This document shows, in pieces, positions 8,820-18,422 of a DNA stretch of 64,000 nt. The translations under genes and the position numbers were made by a program. The notes under the pieces are model-generated. The model was not told the origin of the DNA. It did no database searches and saw only the letters and a list, made by a program, of their open reading frames with translations. Where the stretch lies: contig OZ244626.1 in the NCBI GenBank assembly GCA_965218495.1, positions 1,488,001 through 1,552,000 on the forward strand, read 5' to 3'. The first letter of the stretch is position 1. The number at the start of each line of letters is the position of its first letter. This stretch comes from G965218495 sp965218495. GTDB lineage: Bacteria > Bacteroidota > Rhodothermia > Rhodothermales > Bin80.

Positions 8820-9776
8820 CTAGCGCCTGCGTCGCTGCGAGGCGGCGGCAGCCAAACGTGCGAGCCTCCGGTTGTGGAGCTCTACTACCACAGGCGTGGC
8901 CACAAAGACCGATGAATAGGTTCCGATGAATACCCCGACGATGAGCGCGAAGGCAAATCCGCGCAACACTTCACCGCCAAAGATAAACAGCGTCAACACT
9001 ACGAGCAAAGTCGTGCTAGACGTAATGATGGTGCGGCTCAAAGTGGTGTTGACGGACCGGTTCACAACCTGATTGTACGGTTCCGTCTTATAAAGGTTAG
9101 TGAACTCACGGATTCGGTCAAAGATTACCACCGTGTCGTTCAGCGAGTACCCCACGATAGTAAGGAACGCCGCGATGATGGCTTGATCGATCTGGAGCGA
9201 AAACGGCAGAAAGCCGCGCAGAAGCGAAAAGAGGCCCAGCGTGATCGCTACGTCATGGAACAGGGCGGCCACCGCACCGAGGCCGAATCGCCATTCAAAG
9301 CGAATCATGACGTATACAAAGATGACAAACAGCGACCCAAACACCGCGTAGATAGAGCCTCTCTTGAGGTCGTCGGCAAAGCGCGGCCCCACTACATCGG
9401 TCTTGACCACCCTCGGATTGGAGCCCGGGAAGGAAGCTGCGATGCCTTCGACGATCTGGTTTTGGATTTCGGTGGTTTCGCCTTCGCCGGCGGTTCGGAT
9501 GAGTAGCGCGTCGGCACTGCCTGCCGAGATGTCGCTATACGTCTTGACTTCGGGTGCCTGGCCCAACACGCTTGAAAGCTCCTGGCGCACATCAGTCGGG
9601 CTTATTACAGTGAAAGTCTCCACCACGAATTCCCGGCCTCCCTTGAAGTCGATGCCCAGCTCAAGTCCTCGCGAAAGGAATGAACCCAGGCTCACTAGGA
9701 GCAACGCACCCGAGGCCACATAGGCCGTGCGTCGGCTCCCTACGATGTTAAAGTTGGCCTTTTCAAATATGCGCAT
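8820..9776 (-). CDS. secF: Protein translocase subunit SecF
   Basis: Integral membrane partner of SecD; the pair uses the proton motive force to pull exported proteins through SecYEG. The 318-residue protein begins MRIFEKANFNIVGSRRTAY, then a first membrane helix and LGIDFKGGREFVVE, the family signature (GxDFKGG). Four to five further membrane helices follow with YSLNDTVVIFDRIREF, the highly conserved motif in the helix 4-5 region, and LSRTIITSSTTLLVVLTLFIFGGEVLRGFAFALIVG. It starts 32 bp after secD in the same direction, as expected for a secD-secF operon. Length and motifs are normal. Confidence 0.97.
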   Translation of the reverse strand: MRIFEKANFNIVGSRRTAYVASGALLLVSLGSFLSRGLELGIDFKGGREFVVETFTVISPTDVRQELSSVLGQAPEVKTYSDISAGSADALLIRTAGEGETTEIQNQIVEGIAASFPGSNPRVVKTDVVGPRFADDLKRGSIYAVFGSLFVIFVYVMIRFEWRFGLGAVAALFHDVAITLGLFSLLRGFLPFSLQIDQAIIAAFLTIVGYSLNDTVVIFDRIREFTNLYKTEPYNQVVNRSVNTTLSRTIITSSTTLLVVLTLFIFGGEVLRGFAFALIVGVFIGTYSSVFVATPVVVELHNRRLARLAAAASQRRRR

Positions 9777-9808
9777 GGAAAAGCAGGATAAGTCTGCCCG
9801 CCCGTGGA

Positions 9809-11773
9809 TCAGCCGAAGCTGACCGATCTGTGGCGGTCAATGACCATGTAGTCAAAGATGATGCGTGTAAATACGATCGCGCTGAAGAGTGACGCGAGGA
9901 TGCCAGCCATGAGCGTGACTGCGAACCCCTTGATGGGTCCGACGCCGAATGAATACAGGATGACGCCGACAAAAAACGTAGTGATGTTCGCGTCGATGAT
10001 AGCGCTGAGTGCCTTGCTGTAGCCTCCGTCAATGGAGGCCTTGAGCGTCTTGCCGCTTGCTTGCTCTTCACGCACCCGTTCGAAGATGAGCACGTTGGCA
10101 TCTACGGCCATACCGATGGTCAGCACGATGCCCGCGATCCCCGGAAGGGTCAGTGTGGCTTGGAAGCCCGCCAGGATGCCCAGGATAAAGATGATGTTTA
10201 TGAGTAGCGCCAGATCTGCGATGCTTCCTGCTCCGCGATAGTAGAAGATCATGAATATCGCCACGATGAGCAGGCCCACCATGATGGATGTAAATCCGGC
10301 CTGGCGTGACACCATGCCCAGGCTTGGACCTACGGTACGCTCTTCGACGATGTTCACAGGTGCCGGCAGCGCGCCACTCTTGAGCACCGTGACGATGTCC
10401 TCGGCTTCCGTGCGCGAGCCCAGCCCCGTGATCTGGGAACTGCCGCCAGTGATTTTGCCAATCACGTTCGGGTACGAATACACAACCCCGTCCAGCACGA
10501 TAGCGATGTTCTTGCCAACGTTGGCTCCGGTGATGCGAGACCAAATTCGCGCACCCTCGGAGTTCATAGTCATTGACACCAGCGCCTGGTTGGTGGTCTG
10601 GTCAAAATCCACCCGCGCATCGGTAATCGCTTCGCCCGAGAGCTCCTCATTCACGTTAACTCCCAGAACTGTGTAGGATTCCTGACTGGCATCAGGATCC
10701 ACGGGTCGAGAATGATAAAGGAGCTCAATGCTGCGCGGTAGCATGGCTTGCACGTCGAGATCCTTCACTAGTGCATTGAAGGCCGCAGTATCCTGCGCAG
10801 CGACATCTCCGAATACGACACTCCCCTGCCCTGCCGGACGCAGGACATCCAAGAGCGCGTTGCCGGCCATGGCACCAAAATCATCTTCGTTCTGCGCCAG
10901 AAGCTCACTCACATCAAAGGCGTCATCCGACTCACCGTCCGCTTCCGTGGTATCCCCCTCTCCCGCATCAGCCACCTCGGGATCTTCTACCTGCGGTAGC
11001 TCTTCTGGGCTGTCGGCGGCCTGTGTCGAATCCGTGGCCGCCGAATCCGTACCGGCGACATCTTCTTCAAAGTGTTGGATAATGCGCTGGAGCGAGTTGT
11101 TCAGCTCTCCGGGATCGGCCATAAGGCGGAATTCCAGACGGGCGGTGCCCTTGAGCAGCTTCCGCACGCGTTCGGGATCATCCACGCCGGGCAACTCCAC
11201 CACGATGCGCCCTCCCCCCTGGGTTTGTATTGACGGCTCCGTGACTCCGTACCGGTCTACGCGGCTACGAATAATCTCTATCGCACGCGTCCTCGCATCG
11301 GTGCCCTGTGCACGCAGGTAGCTGGTTACCTCGGCATTGTCGGAACGGCGCGTAATTTCGTCGCTTCGAAAATACCGCGACAGGCTGGCATCGGGGTCCC
11401 TAGCCTGAAACTCTTCAACGAAGGCATCGACCAGCGGCGAGCCATCCTCGGTTGCTCGCCTGTTGGCGGTGGCCAGCACTTCGTCAAAAATTTCGTCCCG
11501 CCGCTCGCCGGCTAGTTTAAACACCAGGGCGGACAAGTCGACCTCAAGCGTGACGTGCATCCCTCCCTGGAGGTCGAGGCCGAGGTTGAGGGCTTTCTCC
11601 TTGTTGCGCTGCAGCTTTGCGAAGTTTTCGTCTTCGTATTGGGTGCGCTCCGCTTCGGAGAGGTTCTCGAGCTTGTCGTTATAGTAGAGCCTCTCCATGG
11701 TCGGGTAGAGGTACCAACCCGAAAGGATCAGGAAGAAGACAACGGTCGAGACCTTGGTCAGGTTACCTTTCAT
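9809..11773 (-). CDS. secD: Protein translocase subunit SecD
   Basis: Inner-membrane component of the Sec accessory complex with a large periplasmic domain. The 654-residue protein has an N-terminal membrane helix (about residues 7-25), GLDLQGGMHVTLEVDLSALV (the SecD signature), IIRSRVDRYGVTEPSIQTQGGGRIVVELPG and, near the C-terminus, TLTLPGIAGIVLTIGMAVDANVLIFERVREE, typical of the helix 4 region. Between the P1 subregions lies an acidic, Ser/Thr-rich, low-complexity stretch (about residues 245-300, with ADSPEELPQVEDPEVADAG), longer than in E. coli SecD and probably a disordered linker. It is the first gene of the minus-strand series secD-secF-STAS-purA-kinase. Confidence 0.97.
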   Translation of the reverse strand: MKGNLTKVSTVVFFLILSGWYLYPTMERLYYNDKLENLSEAERTQYEDENFAKLQRNKEKALNLGLDLQGGMHVTLEVDLSALVFKLAGERRDEIFDEVLATANRRATEDGSPLVDAFVEEFQARDPDASLSRYFRSDEITRRSDNAEVTSYLRAQGTDARTRAIEIIRSRVDRYGVTEPSIQTQGGGRIVVELPGVDDPERVRKLLKGTARLEFRLMADPGELNNSLQRIIQHFEEDVAGTDSAATDSTQAADSPEELPQVEDPEVADAGEGDTTEADGESDDAFDVSELLAQNEDDFGAMAGNALLDVLRPAGQGSVVFGDVAAQDTAAFNALVKDLDVQAMLPRSIELLYHSRPVDPDASQESYTVLGVNVNEELSGEAITDARVDFDQTTNQALVSMTMNSEGARIWSRITGANVGKNIAIVLDGVVYSYPNVIGKITGGSSQITGLGSRTEAEDIVTVLKSGALPAPVNIVEERTVGPSLGMVSRQAGFTSIMVGLLIVAIFMIFYYRGAGSIADLALLINIIFILGILAGFQATLTLPGIAGIVLTIGMAVDANVLIFERVREEQASGKTLKASIDGGYSKALSAIIDANITTFFVGVILYSFGVGPIKGFAVTLMAGILASLFSAIVFTRIIFDYMVIDRHRSVSFG

Positions 11774-12395
11774 AGTTAAGTCGCCAGTTGCAGATCACCG
11801 CAGCTAGTGAAGGCATCGAGAGTCGCGCTTCAACGCCGTCGTGCAGTTTACGTGCCCAATTCGCCACAGTCAATGTATACGCCTAGTGGACCTGTTTGTT
11901 TGCCAACACGGGCCATAGTCTGCGAATGGCGCGCGGGATGAAGCACTGGAGCAACAAGTGGTCACGGCGCCCTGAGGCCTTGCGGTCATTGATGACTTGC
12001 GGCAATGCTCCAAGGGCCTTGTTGGTGGCACGCGTCACGGCGCTGGGCGGTGGTGGGATCCGGGCTAGTTTAGCAACCGGTGGGCCAGTGGCTGTCTACA
12101 GAGTTGGAACATGTCGGCGGCCCATGCCACCAGCCTAACTTTCCTTTTACCCTGGCTCTGCACTCTGAGCTGCGACGGTGCTATGCGCTGGCCAGCCCGC
12201 CTGCGCAAGAAGCAGCTTCGTCACCGCAGTCCGAGCACTACTCGTGCGCTGTAGCGGGCGGAACTAGTTCGGCTGCATCGTGCGCTGCTCAGCTCCACAC
12301 CTGGGTACAGACCCGGGGGTAGCTGCAGCCATAAATGAGCCCCAGCCGGTGATATCGATAGCTGGTGGCAGCGAGGGGCGGACACGCCCCCATCC
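11774..12395. other. Intergenic region with one weak hairpin
   Basis: About 620 bases between the secD start and the stop of the giant protease, both on the minus strand. A perfect 6-bp hairpin, GGGGCG-gaca-CGCCCC, lies at 12375-12390, a few bases beyond the protease stop codon. It lacks a T-run on the minus strand, so it is only a weak terminator candidate. The secD promoter should lie in the right part of this region. I see no small gene with a recognisable motif. Confidence 0.4.
12375..12390 (-). terminator. Weak hairpin after the protease gene
   Basis: A perfect 6-bp GC stem with a 4-base loop begins 5 bases past the stop codon of the minus-strand protease gene. There is no uridine tract after it, so it may be a transcript-end stabiliser rather than an intrinsic terminator. 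Confidence 0.3.
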
Positions 12396-15300
12396 CTACT
12401 TGACCCGCAGCAGGGTCCCCGACGACACTACCTCTCCGCGCACCGTGCGCGCCACTAGGCGATACGCATAAGCACCGGCTGGCAGGGCAGCTGCTCCACT
12501 TAAAGCCAATCTGTGACCTTTCCCGCCAGCCAAGTGCACGGCTGGCAGCTCCAACACAACCCGGCCCAGCATATCCATAACCGTCACCGCCACCTCCGCT
12601 GGCTCCTCAAGGTCAAACAGCAGAACCGTGGAGCCCGAAAACGGATTCGGATAGTTGCCGTGCAACGCCAGCTCGCTGGGCATCTCGTTCAACCCTTCGC
12701 GAGATGTCGGCGAAATCACTTCTATCGCAAACTGCAGCGAATCCGACTCCGACGAAGCATCCGTCACCTTGTAGGTATACGTTGACTGCGCAGTAACAAC
12801 ACTCGGCGTACCGCTCAGCGTACGCGTGCCCGGATCAAACGATAGGCCGGCAGGCGGGGCCGGCGCAAGCGTATAGGAATACGGGCTCGTGCCGCCGGTT
12901 GCTTCTGGGAGGATGAGATCCGCAATAGGCGCGTCTCTCTCGTACGTCTGGTCATCGACGGTCATGGAAAAATGAACGCCAGCAACCACTTCTATCGTAA
13001 ACTGCAGCGAATCCGACACCGACGATCCATCCGTCACCTTGTAGGTATACGTCGACTGCGCGGTAACAACACTCGGCGTACCGCTCAGCGTACGCGTGCC
13101 CGGATCAAACGATAGGCCGGCAGGCGGGACAGGCGCAAGCGTATAGGAATACGGACTTGTTCCGCCGGTTGCTTCAGGAAGGACCAGATCCGCAATAGGC
13201 ACGCCCCTCTGATACGTCTGGTCATCAACGGTGAGGGAAAAACGGACGCCGGCAATCACTTCTATCGTGAACTGCAGCGAATCCGACACCGACGATCCAT
13301 CCGTCACCTTGTAGGTATACGTCGACTGCGCGGTAACAACACTCGGCGTACCGCTCAACGTACGCGTGCCCGGATCAAACGATAGGCCGGCAGGCGGGAC
13401 AGGCGCAAGCGTATAGGAATACGGACTTGTTCCGCCGGTTGCTTCAGGAAGGACCAGATCCGCAATAGGCACGCCCCTCTGATACGTCTGGTCATCAACG
13501 GTGAGGGAAAAACGGACGCCGGCAATCACTTCTATCGTGAACTGCAGCGAATCCGACACCGAAGCTGCATCCGTCACCTTGTAGGTATACGCTGACTGCG
13601 CGGTAACTTCAGTCGGCGTGCCGCTTAGGGTGCGAGTGCCCGGATCAAACGATAGGCCGGCAGGCGGGACAGGCGCAAGCGTATAGGAATACGGACTCGT
13701 GCCGCCGGCTGCTTCAGGAAGGACGAGATCTGCAATAGGCACGCCCCTCTCATACGTCTGGTCATCAACGGTCATGGAAAAATGAACGCCGCCAATCACT
13801 TCTATCGTGAACTGCAGCGAAGCAGATGCCGCAGATGCATCCGTCACCTTGTATGTGTAGGTTGTTTGCACGGTGGCGTCAGTCGGCATGCCGCTTAGGG
13901 TGCGAGTGCCCGGATCAAACGATAGGCCGGCAGGTGGAGCCGGCGCAAGCGTATAGGAGTACGGACTCGTGCCGCCGGTTGCTTCAGGTAGGACGAGATC
14001 TGCAATAGGCACGTCTCTCTCGTACGTCTGGTCATCGATGGCAATGGAAAAATGGACGCCGCCAGTCACTTCTATCGTAAACTGCAGCGAAGCAGATGCC
14101 GCAGATGCATCCGTCACCTTGTATGTGTAGGTTGTTTGCACGGTGGCGTCAGTCGGCGTGCCGCTCAGCGTACGCGTGCCCGGATCAAACGATAGGCCGG
14201 CAGGTGGAGCCGGCGCAAGCGTATAGGAGTACGGACTCGTGCCGCCGGTTGCTTCAGGTAGGACGAGATCTGCAATAGGCACGTCTCTCTCGTACGTCTG
14301 GTCATCGATGGCAATGGAAAAATGGACGCCGCCAGTCACTTCTATCGTAAACTGCAGCGAAGCAGATGCCGCAGATGCATCCGTCACCTTGTATGTGTAG
14401 GTTGTTTGCACGGTGGCGTCAGTCGGCGTGCCGCTCAGCGTACGCGTGCCCGGATCAAACGATAGGCCGGCAGGTGGAGCCGGCGCGAGTGAATAGGAGT
14501 ACGGACTCGTGCCGCCGGTTGCTTCGGGTAGGACGAGGTCTGCAATAGGTATGCCTCTCTCGTACGTCTGGTCATCGACGGTAATGGAAAAATGGACGCC
14601 GCCAGTCACTTCTATCGTAAACAGCAGCGAATCTGACGCCGCAGATGCATCCGTCACCTTGTATGTGTACAGTGTTTGCGTGGTGGCGTCAGTCGGCGTG
14701 CCGCTCAGCGTACGCGTGCCCGGATCAAACGATAGGCCGGCAGGTGGAGCCGGCGCGAGCGAATAGGAGTACGGACTCGTGCCGCCGGTTGCTTCAGGAA
14801 GGACGAGATCTGCAATAGGCACGCTCCTCTCGTACGTCTGGTCATCAACGGTCGCGGAAAAATGAACGCCGCCACAAACTGCACCATTCCAATTCGGGAC
14901 ACTGCTTAACCATACCTGGAATGCAGCGTCTTCTGGTGCGCAGAGAGATTGGCCTTCAAAATAAAACTCATTCAAATTGGTCAGCTGCATAAAGCTCCGC
15001 GGCAACTTCCCCGTAAAAGCGTTGTTTCTCAGACTCAGATATGTTAGTTGCGAGAGGTTGCCTAGCTCGCCGGGAATCTCGCCAGTTAGCAAATTATTGG
15101 AGAGGACCAAAGCCTCCAGTTGCGAGAGGTTACCTAACTCTTTGGGAATCTCGCCGGATAACGAATTAGCAGCGAGCCCCAGCCCTTTCAGCTGCTGTAG
15201 GTCGCCCAACTCGGCTGGAATTTCGCCAGATAATAGGTTAGCGCCAAGCCCCAACAACTCTAGGCGCGAGAGACCACCCAACTCTGTGGGAATTTCGCCA

Positions 15301-17729
15301 GATAGTGAATTCCTGGAGAGTCGCAATGACTGCAACTGAGTGAGAGTGCCTAGTTCGGCTGGAATCTCGCCAGTAAGCGAATTTTCATGAAGCCACAGCA
15401 ACTCCAAATGCGATAGGTCGCCTAGTTCGGCTGGAATCTCGCCAGTGAGTGAATTTTCATGAAGCCACAGCAACTCCAGTTGCGAGAGGTTACCCAGTTC
15501 AGCAGGAATGCTGCCAGAAAGCGAGTTTTTCGCCAGCGTCAACGACTCCAGCTGCGACAGGACACCCAACTCTGCAGGAATCTCGCCAGATAGTGAGTTT
15601 TCGTCAAGCCACAACAGCTTCAGCTCCGAGAGACTACCCAACTCTGCAGGAATCTCTCCAGATAATGAGTTGTCGTCAAGCCAAAGCGACCACAGCTGCG
15701 AGGCATTGCCCAATTCGGAAGGGATGCCTCCCGTAAGCGAATTGAATGGCAAGAGAAGCCGCTCAAGCGAAGAGAGATCGCCTATCTCACCCGGCAAGGA
15801 TCCGCTCAGATTGTTGGACGCCAGGATTAAGCCTTCGAAAATGCCGCCTTGCAAGCTAACTCCATACCACTGCTCCAACTCTTCTAACGTAGGCACGCTC
15901 GAGACATCCCAATTCGTATTGTCATGCCAGTTGTCACCGTCGGTAGCCTCGTACACGGCGCTCAGCGAAGCGTGAACGGAATCGAGCGAATTGTTTATGT
16001 CCATAGTCAGCAAGTCCGGGGTATCCTCCAGTGCTCCGTCGCTGATACGAGTGAAAAATCGCAGGCTTCTATACAGAGGGGCGTCAGAGGCGACCGTGAA
16101 TGCAAACGAAACCTCGGTAGAGCCACCGCTGCTCAGCGAGCCGACCTGTACTTCAGACTCCGTCATATCGATGAACGGATAGGTTTCTTCGGCTATCAGG
16201 CCAACCGTCAACTGCTGCGCGGAGGAGAGATAGTTGACAAACTTCACCGTGATCGTCACCTGGTCTCCTGAAGCAATCGACCCATCGCCATCACTGTCTT
16301 CCCAGGACCAGTCCTTGACCCGCACGCTCGGAAGACTCGGCGTCTGCACCGAAGCTGAGGCATTCACAAACCCTCGCCCCAGTTGGCCTACATAGGACGG
16401 ATTCTCCGCATCCATGTTCTCGCTGGCCATCCGCACTTGCTCCCGAAGCGCGTCCGCACCGATACCCGGAAACTTGGTCTTCACCAGCGCAGCCACGCCG
16501 GCCACCAGCGGAGAGGCCAATGACGTGCCACTCCAAGTTTCGTATTTGTCGTCGGGTACCGTGACATTGATCGATACGCCAGGCGCAAAAACGTTCACCG
16601 TCCGCCCATAGTTTGAGGTAGCCGACTTGATGCCCGTGTCCTTCTGGGTTGCTCCGACAGAGAGCACGCGCGGATGAAAGGCAGGATAGGCGGGGCTATA
16701 ATCGATATTCGAACTTCCGTTTCCGGCTGAGGTCACCACCAGTGCCCCCATGTCAGTGGCCAAATCCACGACCTGAAAACTGTGCTGGGATGTTCCGCTA
16801 CCTCCCCAGCTCGCATTTATGACGTCTGCCCCGTTTGCGGCAGCATACAGCAAGCCTTCATAGCCGTAGCAAATAAAGCGGTCAGAAGTCTGGCACCCCG
16901 CGTTGATGTGCATAAGCTGGGCATTCCAGGCAGCGCCGGCGATGCCGGTCCCATTGTCCGTCACGGCGCTCGCCGCGCCGGCAACGGCTGTGCCATGGTC
17001 GGTATTATTTGGCGTGGCTGGCAGCCCGGTCGGGTCGTTGTCTTGGTCATCGCCATTGGCAAGATTGATGCCGTGAACATCATCTATGAAGCCGTTGTTA
17101 TCGTCATCAATGCCGTTATCGGCGATCTCATTCGGGTTGGTCCAAACGTTCGCTACAAGGTCCTCATGTTGCCAGTCTGCACCCCCATCTACGATCGCTA
17201 TCACGACCGGTGGATTGCCATCCATCCCCTTAACATTGTCCCACGCTTCCGGCAGGCGCATGCTATTCAGATGCGTCTGATCGCTGAATAACGCGTCGTT
17301 CGGATCGTTGATATTCCTCACCTCTGAGTCAATGAGTCGGTTGGCAGCGACCGGCTCGGCATAGACCACCCCTTTAGTTGCTCCCAGCATCTTAGCTACA
17401 CGTAGGGGTTCGACGTCGGCGGAGTAACGCACATAGTAGGTTCGGCGAAGGGCCTCCAGGTTCCGGGCAGTCTTGCGCGTCGGCTGTACGTAGTCCAGAA
17501 ACGGGAACGCGCGTGTGATTTGGTGCACCTGATAGAGGGCCGCTCTGCTATCAAAGACTTGCAGCCCGGTCTTGGCAGCCCCTGCCGCAATATGTGTGCC
17601 TGCTTCAAACTGCACGACTACGACCTGGGGCTGCCAGGTGGGCTCTGAGGAGGTTATGTCTGCCTGCGCGTGTGCCATGGCAGGCGCAGCGAGAAGCGCT
17701 AGTGCGTATGCTCTCCAGCTACGCGGCAT
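12396..17729 (-). CDS. Giant secreted subtilisin-like protease with LRRs, Ig-like repeats and T9SS sorting domain
   Basis: Start chosen at the ATG at 17729, where MPRSWRAYALALLAAPAMAHAQ forms a clean signal peptide; an upstream in-frame ATG at 17786 would add 19 poorly fitting residues. The S8 peptidase domain (about 170-460) has the triad Asp181 (IAIVDGGAD), His245 (DHGTAVAGAA) and Ser403 (SGTSLASPLVAGVAAL) with oxyanion Asn337. After a beta-rich region come plant-type leucine-rich repeats (about 620-923; unit LxxNxLSGEIPAELGxLSQL), then eight 90-residue Ig-like repeats of the He_PIG type (about 953-1672; LSFDPGTRTLSGTP), then a sorting domain with NYPNPFSGSTVLLFDLEEP ending in GTLLRVK. It would be exported by Sec, moved across the outer membrane by the type IX system and attached or released. 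A shorter paralogue lies at 42605-45736. Role (nutrient proteolysis or adhesion) is inferred. Confidence 0.9.
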   Translation of the reverse strand: MPRSWRAYALALLAAPAMAHAQADITSSEPTWQPQVVVVQFEAGTHIAAGAAKTGLQVFDSRAALYQVHQITRAFPFLDYVQPTRKTARNLEALRRTYYVRYSADVEPLRVAKMLGATKGVVYAEPVAANRLIDSEVRNINDPNDALFSDQTHLNSMRLPEAWDNVKGMDGNPPVVIAIVDGGADWQHEDLVANVWTNPNEIADNGIDDDNNGFIDDVHGINLANGDDQDNDPTGLPATPNNTDHGTAVAGAASAVTDNGTGIAGAAWNAQLMHINAGCQTSDRFICYGYEGLLYAAANGADVINASWGGSGTSQHSFQVVDLATDMGALVVTSAGNGSSNIDYSPAYPAFHPRVLSVGATQKDTGIKSATSNYGRTVNVFAPGVSINVTVPDDKYETWSGTSLASPLVAGVAALVKTKFPGIGADALREQVRMASENMDAENPSYVGQLGRGFVNASASVQTPSLPSVRVKDWSWEDSDGDGSIASGDQVTITVKFVNYLSSAQQLTVGLIAEETYPFIDMTESEVQVGSLSSGGSTEVSFAFTVASDAPLYRSLRFFTRISDGALEDTPDLLTMDINNSLDSVHASLSAVYEATDGDNWHDNTNWDVSSVPTLEELEQWYGVSLQGGIFEGLILASNNLSGSLPGEIGDLSSLERLLLPFNSLTGGIPSELGNASQLWSLWLDDNSLSGEIPAELGSLSELKLLWLDENSLSGEIPAELGVLSQLESLTLAKNSLSGSIPAELGNLSQLELLWLHENSLTGEIPAELGDLSHLELLWLHENSLTGEIPAELGTLTQLQSLRLSRNSLSGEIPTELGGLSRLELLGLGANLLSGEIPAELGDLQQLKGLGLAANSLSGEIPKELGNLSQLEALVLSNNLLTGEIPGELGNLSQLTYLSLRNNAFTGKLPRSFMQLTNLNEFYFEGQSLCAPEDAAFQVWLSSVPNWNGAVCGGVHFSATVDDQTYERSVPIADLVLPEATGGTSPYSYSLAPAPPAGLSFDPGTRTLSGTPTDATTQTLYTYKVTDASAASDSLLFTIEVTGGVHFSITVDDQTYERGIPIADLVLPEATGGTSPYSYSLAPAPPAGLSFDPGTRTLSGTPTDATVQTTYTYKVTDASAASASLQFTIEVTGGVHFSIAIDDQTYERDVPIADLVLPEATGGTSPYSYTLAPAPPAGLSFDPGTRTLSGTPTDATVQTTYTYKVTDASAASASLQFTIEVTGGVHFSIAIDDQTYERDVPIADLVLPEATGGTSPYSYTLAPAPPAGLSFDPGTRTLSGMPTDATVQTTYTYKVTDASAASASLQFTIEVIGGVHFSMTVDDQTYERGVPIADLVLPEAAGGTSPYSYTLAPVPPAGLSFDPGTRTLSGTPTEVTAQSAYTYKVTDAASVSDSLQFTIEVIAGVRFSLTVDDQTYQRGVPIADLVLPEATGGTSPYSYTLAPVPPAGLSFDPGTRTLSGTPSVVTAQSTYTYKVTDGSSVSDSLQFTIEVIAGVRFSLTVDDQTYQRGVPIADLVLPEATGGTSPYSYTLAPVPPAGLSFDPGTRTLSGTPSVVTAQSTYTYKVTDGSSVSDSLQFTIEVVAGVHFSMTVDDQTYERDAPIADLILPEATGGTSPYSYTLAPAPPAGLSFDPGTRTLSGTPSVVTAQSTYTYKVTDASSESDSLQFAIEVISPTSREGLNEMPSELALHGNYPNPFSGSTVLLFDLEEPAEVAVTVMDMLGRVVLELPAVHLAGGKGHRLALSGAAALPAGAYAYRLVARTVRGEVVSSGTLLRVK
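12714..14873 (-). repeat. Eight tandem 270-bp repeats coding for Ig-like domains
   Basis: Eight exact-length 270-bp units, each giving one 90-residue Ig-like domain that begins GG/AGVxFS and ends TIEV. The segment GATAGGCCGGCAGG recurs at a strict 270-bp spacing (first at 12841, last at 14731). Neighbouring units share variants: units 6 and 7 (protein order) are almost identical, as are 3 and 4, which points to recent local duplication or gene conversion. The multiple-of-three period keeps the frame, so unit number can change without breaking the protein. Confidence 0.95.
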
Positions 17730-18422
17730 GATCTGGCAACAATTCGTGAATGAGATCAGGTTTGCAACCACGAGCCTGTCGCCCATTCTGTCGTTGCAAA
17801 CACAGACGCACGTTAAAGAATCTAATAAACCCAGCCCAACTTCGTCAATTTGCGGGTTTCACAATATGCATGATTACATTTCCTGCCTCTAGCAAACGAG
17901 TGCGATCCCGGCTGCCTGGCTCTACTTTACTTCCGCCATTCCCATGCCTTAGCCTCGGCGCACGAAGTGCTGCCGATAAAGGCTTGGAGTGGCTCTACAC
18001 ACCCGCGCTACTTTGTCCGGCCTCCGCCCGTGGGCGCTCGTCCTGCACGTTCACAGTCTCTTGGCCTTGCCCCTGAAGACTTCTTTGCTTGACAGGAACA
18101 CATGCCGGCCATTTACGAGGAAGTCGGCGGTTTGGCGGGAGCAGGTCAACATATGTTGCACGGTGATGCGAACAATTTGGACGGAGCCCCCCGCTATGAA
18201 GCATCCGCGTTTCTGTAGAACAAGCTCCTGGGAGCTTGTACATACGTGCCCATACTGCCGGTCAAGCACGGTGTGCCAGTAAGGTTTATCGCAAAGCCAA
18301 CGGCGAGCAACCAACTGCATGCGCGCCGAGGTGTTGCCTGCAAAACCCTTAGCGGCTTCGCACTGAAGTCTACTCGGGCGTCAATACCCGCCGCGCGGAG
18401 GGTGGCATAGTCCGGGGCGCTA
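17730..18422. other. Intergenic region, nothing recognised
   Basis: About 690 bases between the protease start and the left end of the IS630 element. It must hold the protease promoter on the minus strand in its left part, where the DNA is comparatively AT-rich (17800-17890), but no consensus could be fixed. No coding sequence or RNA gene was recognised in the rest. Confidence 0.45.

Noticed and set aside
13826..14548. Three near-identical 60-residue plus-strand frames at 270-bp spacing
   Set aside because: They are antisense to the Ig-like repeats and recur only because the repeats do.
12714..14873. Periodic repeats considered as a CRISPR array
   Set aside because: Period is 270 bp with no separate spacers, and the array is one continuous coding sequence.
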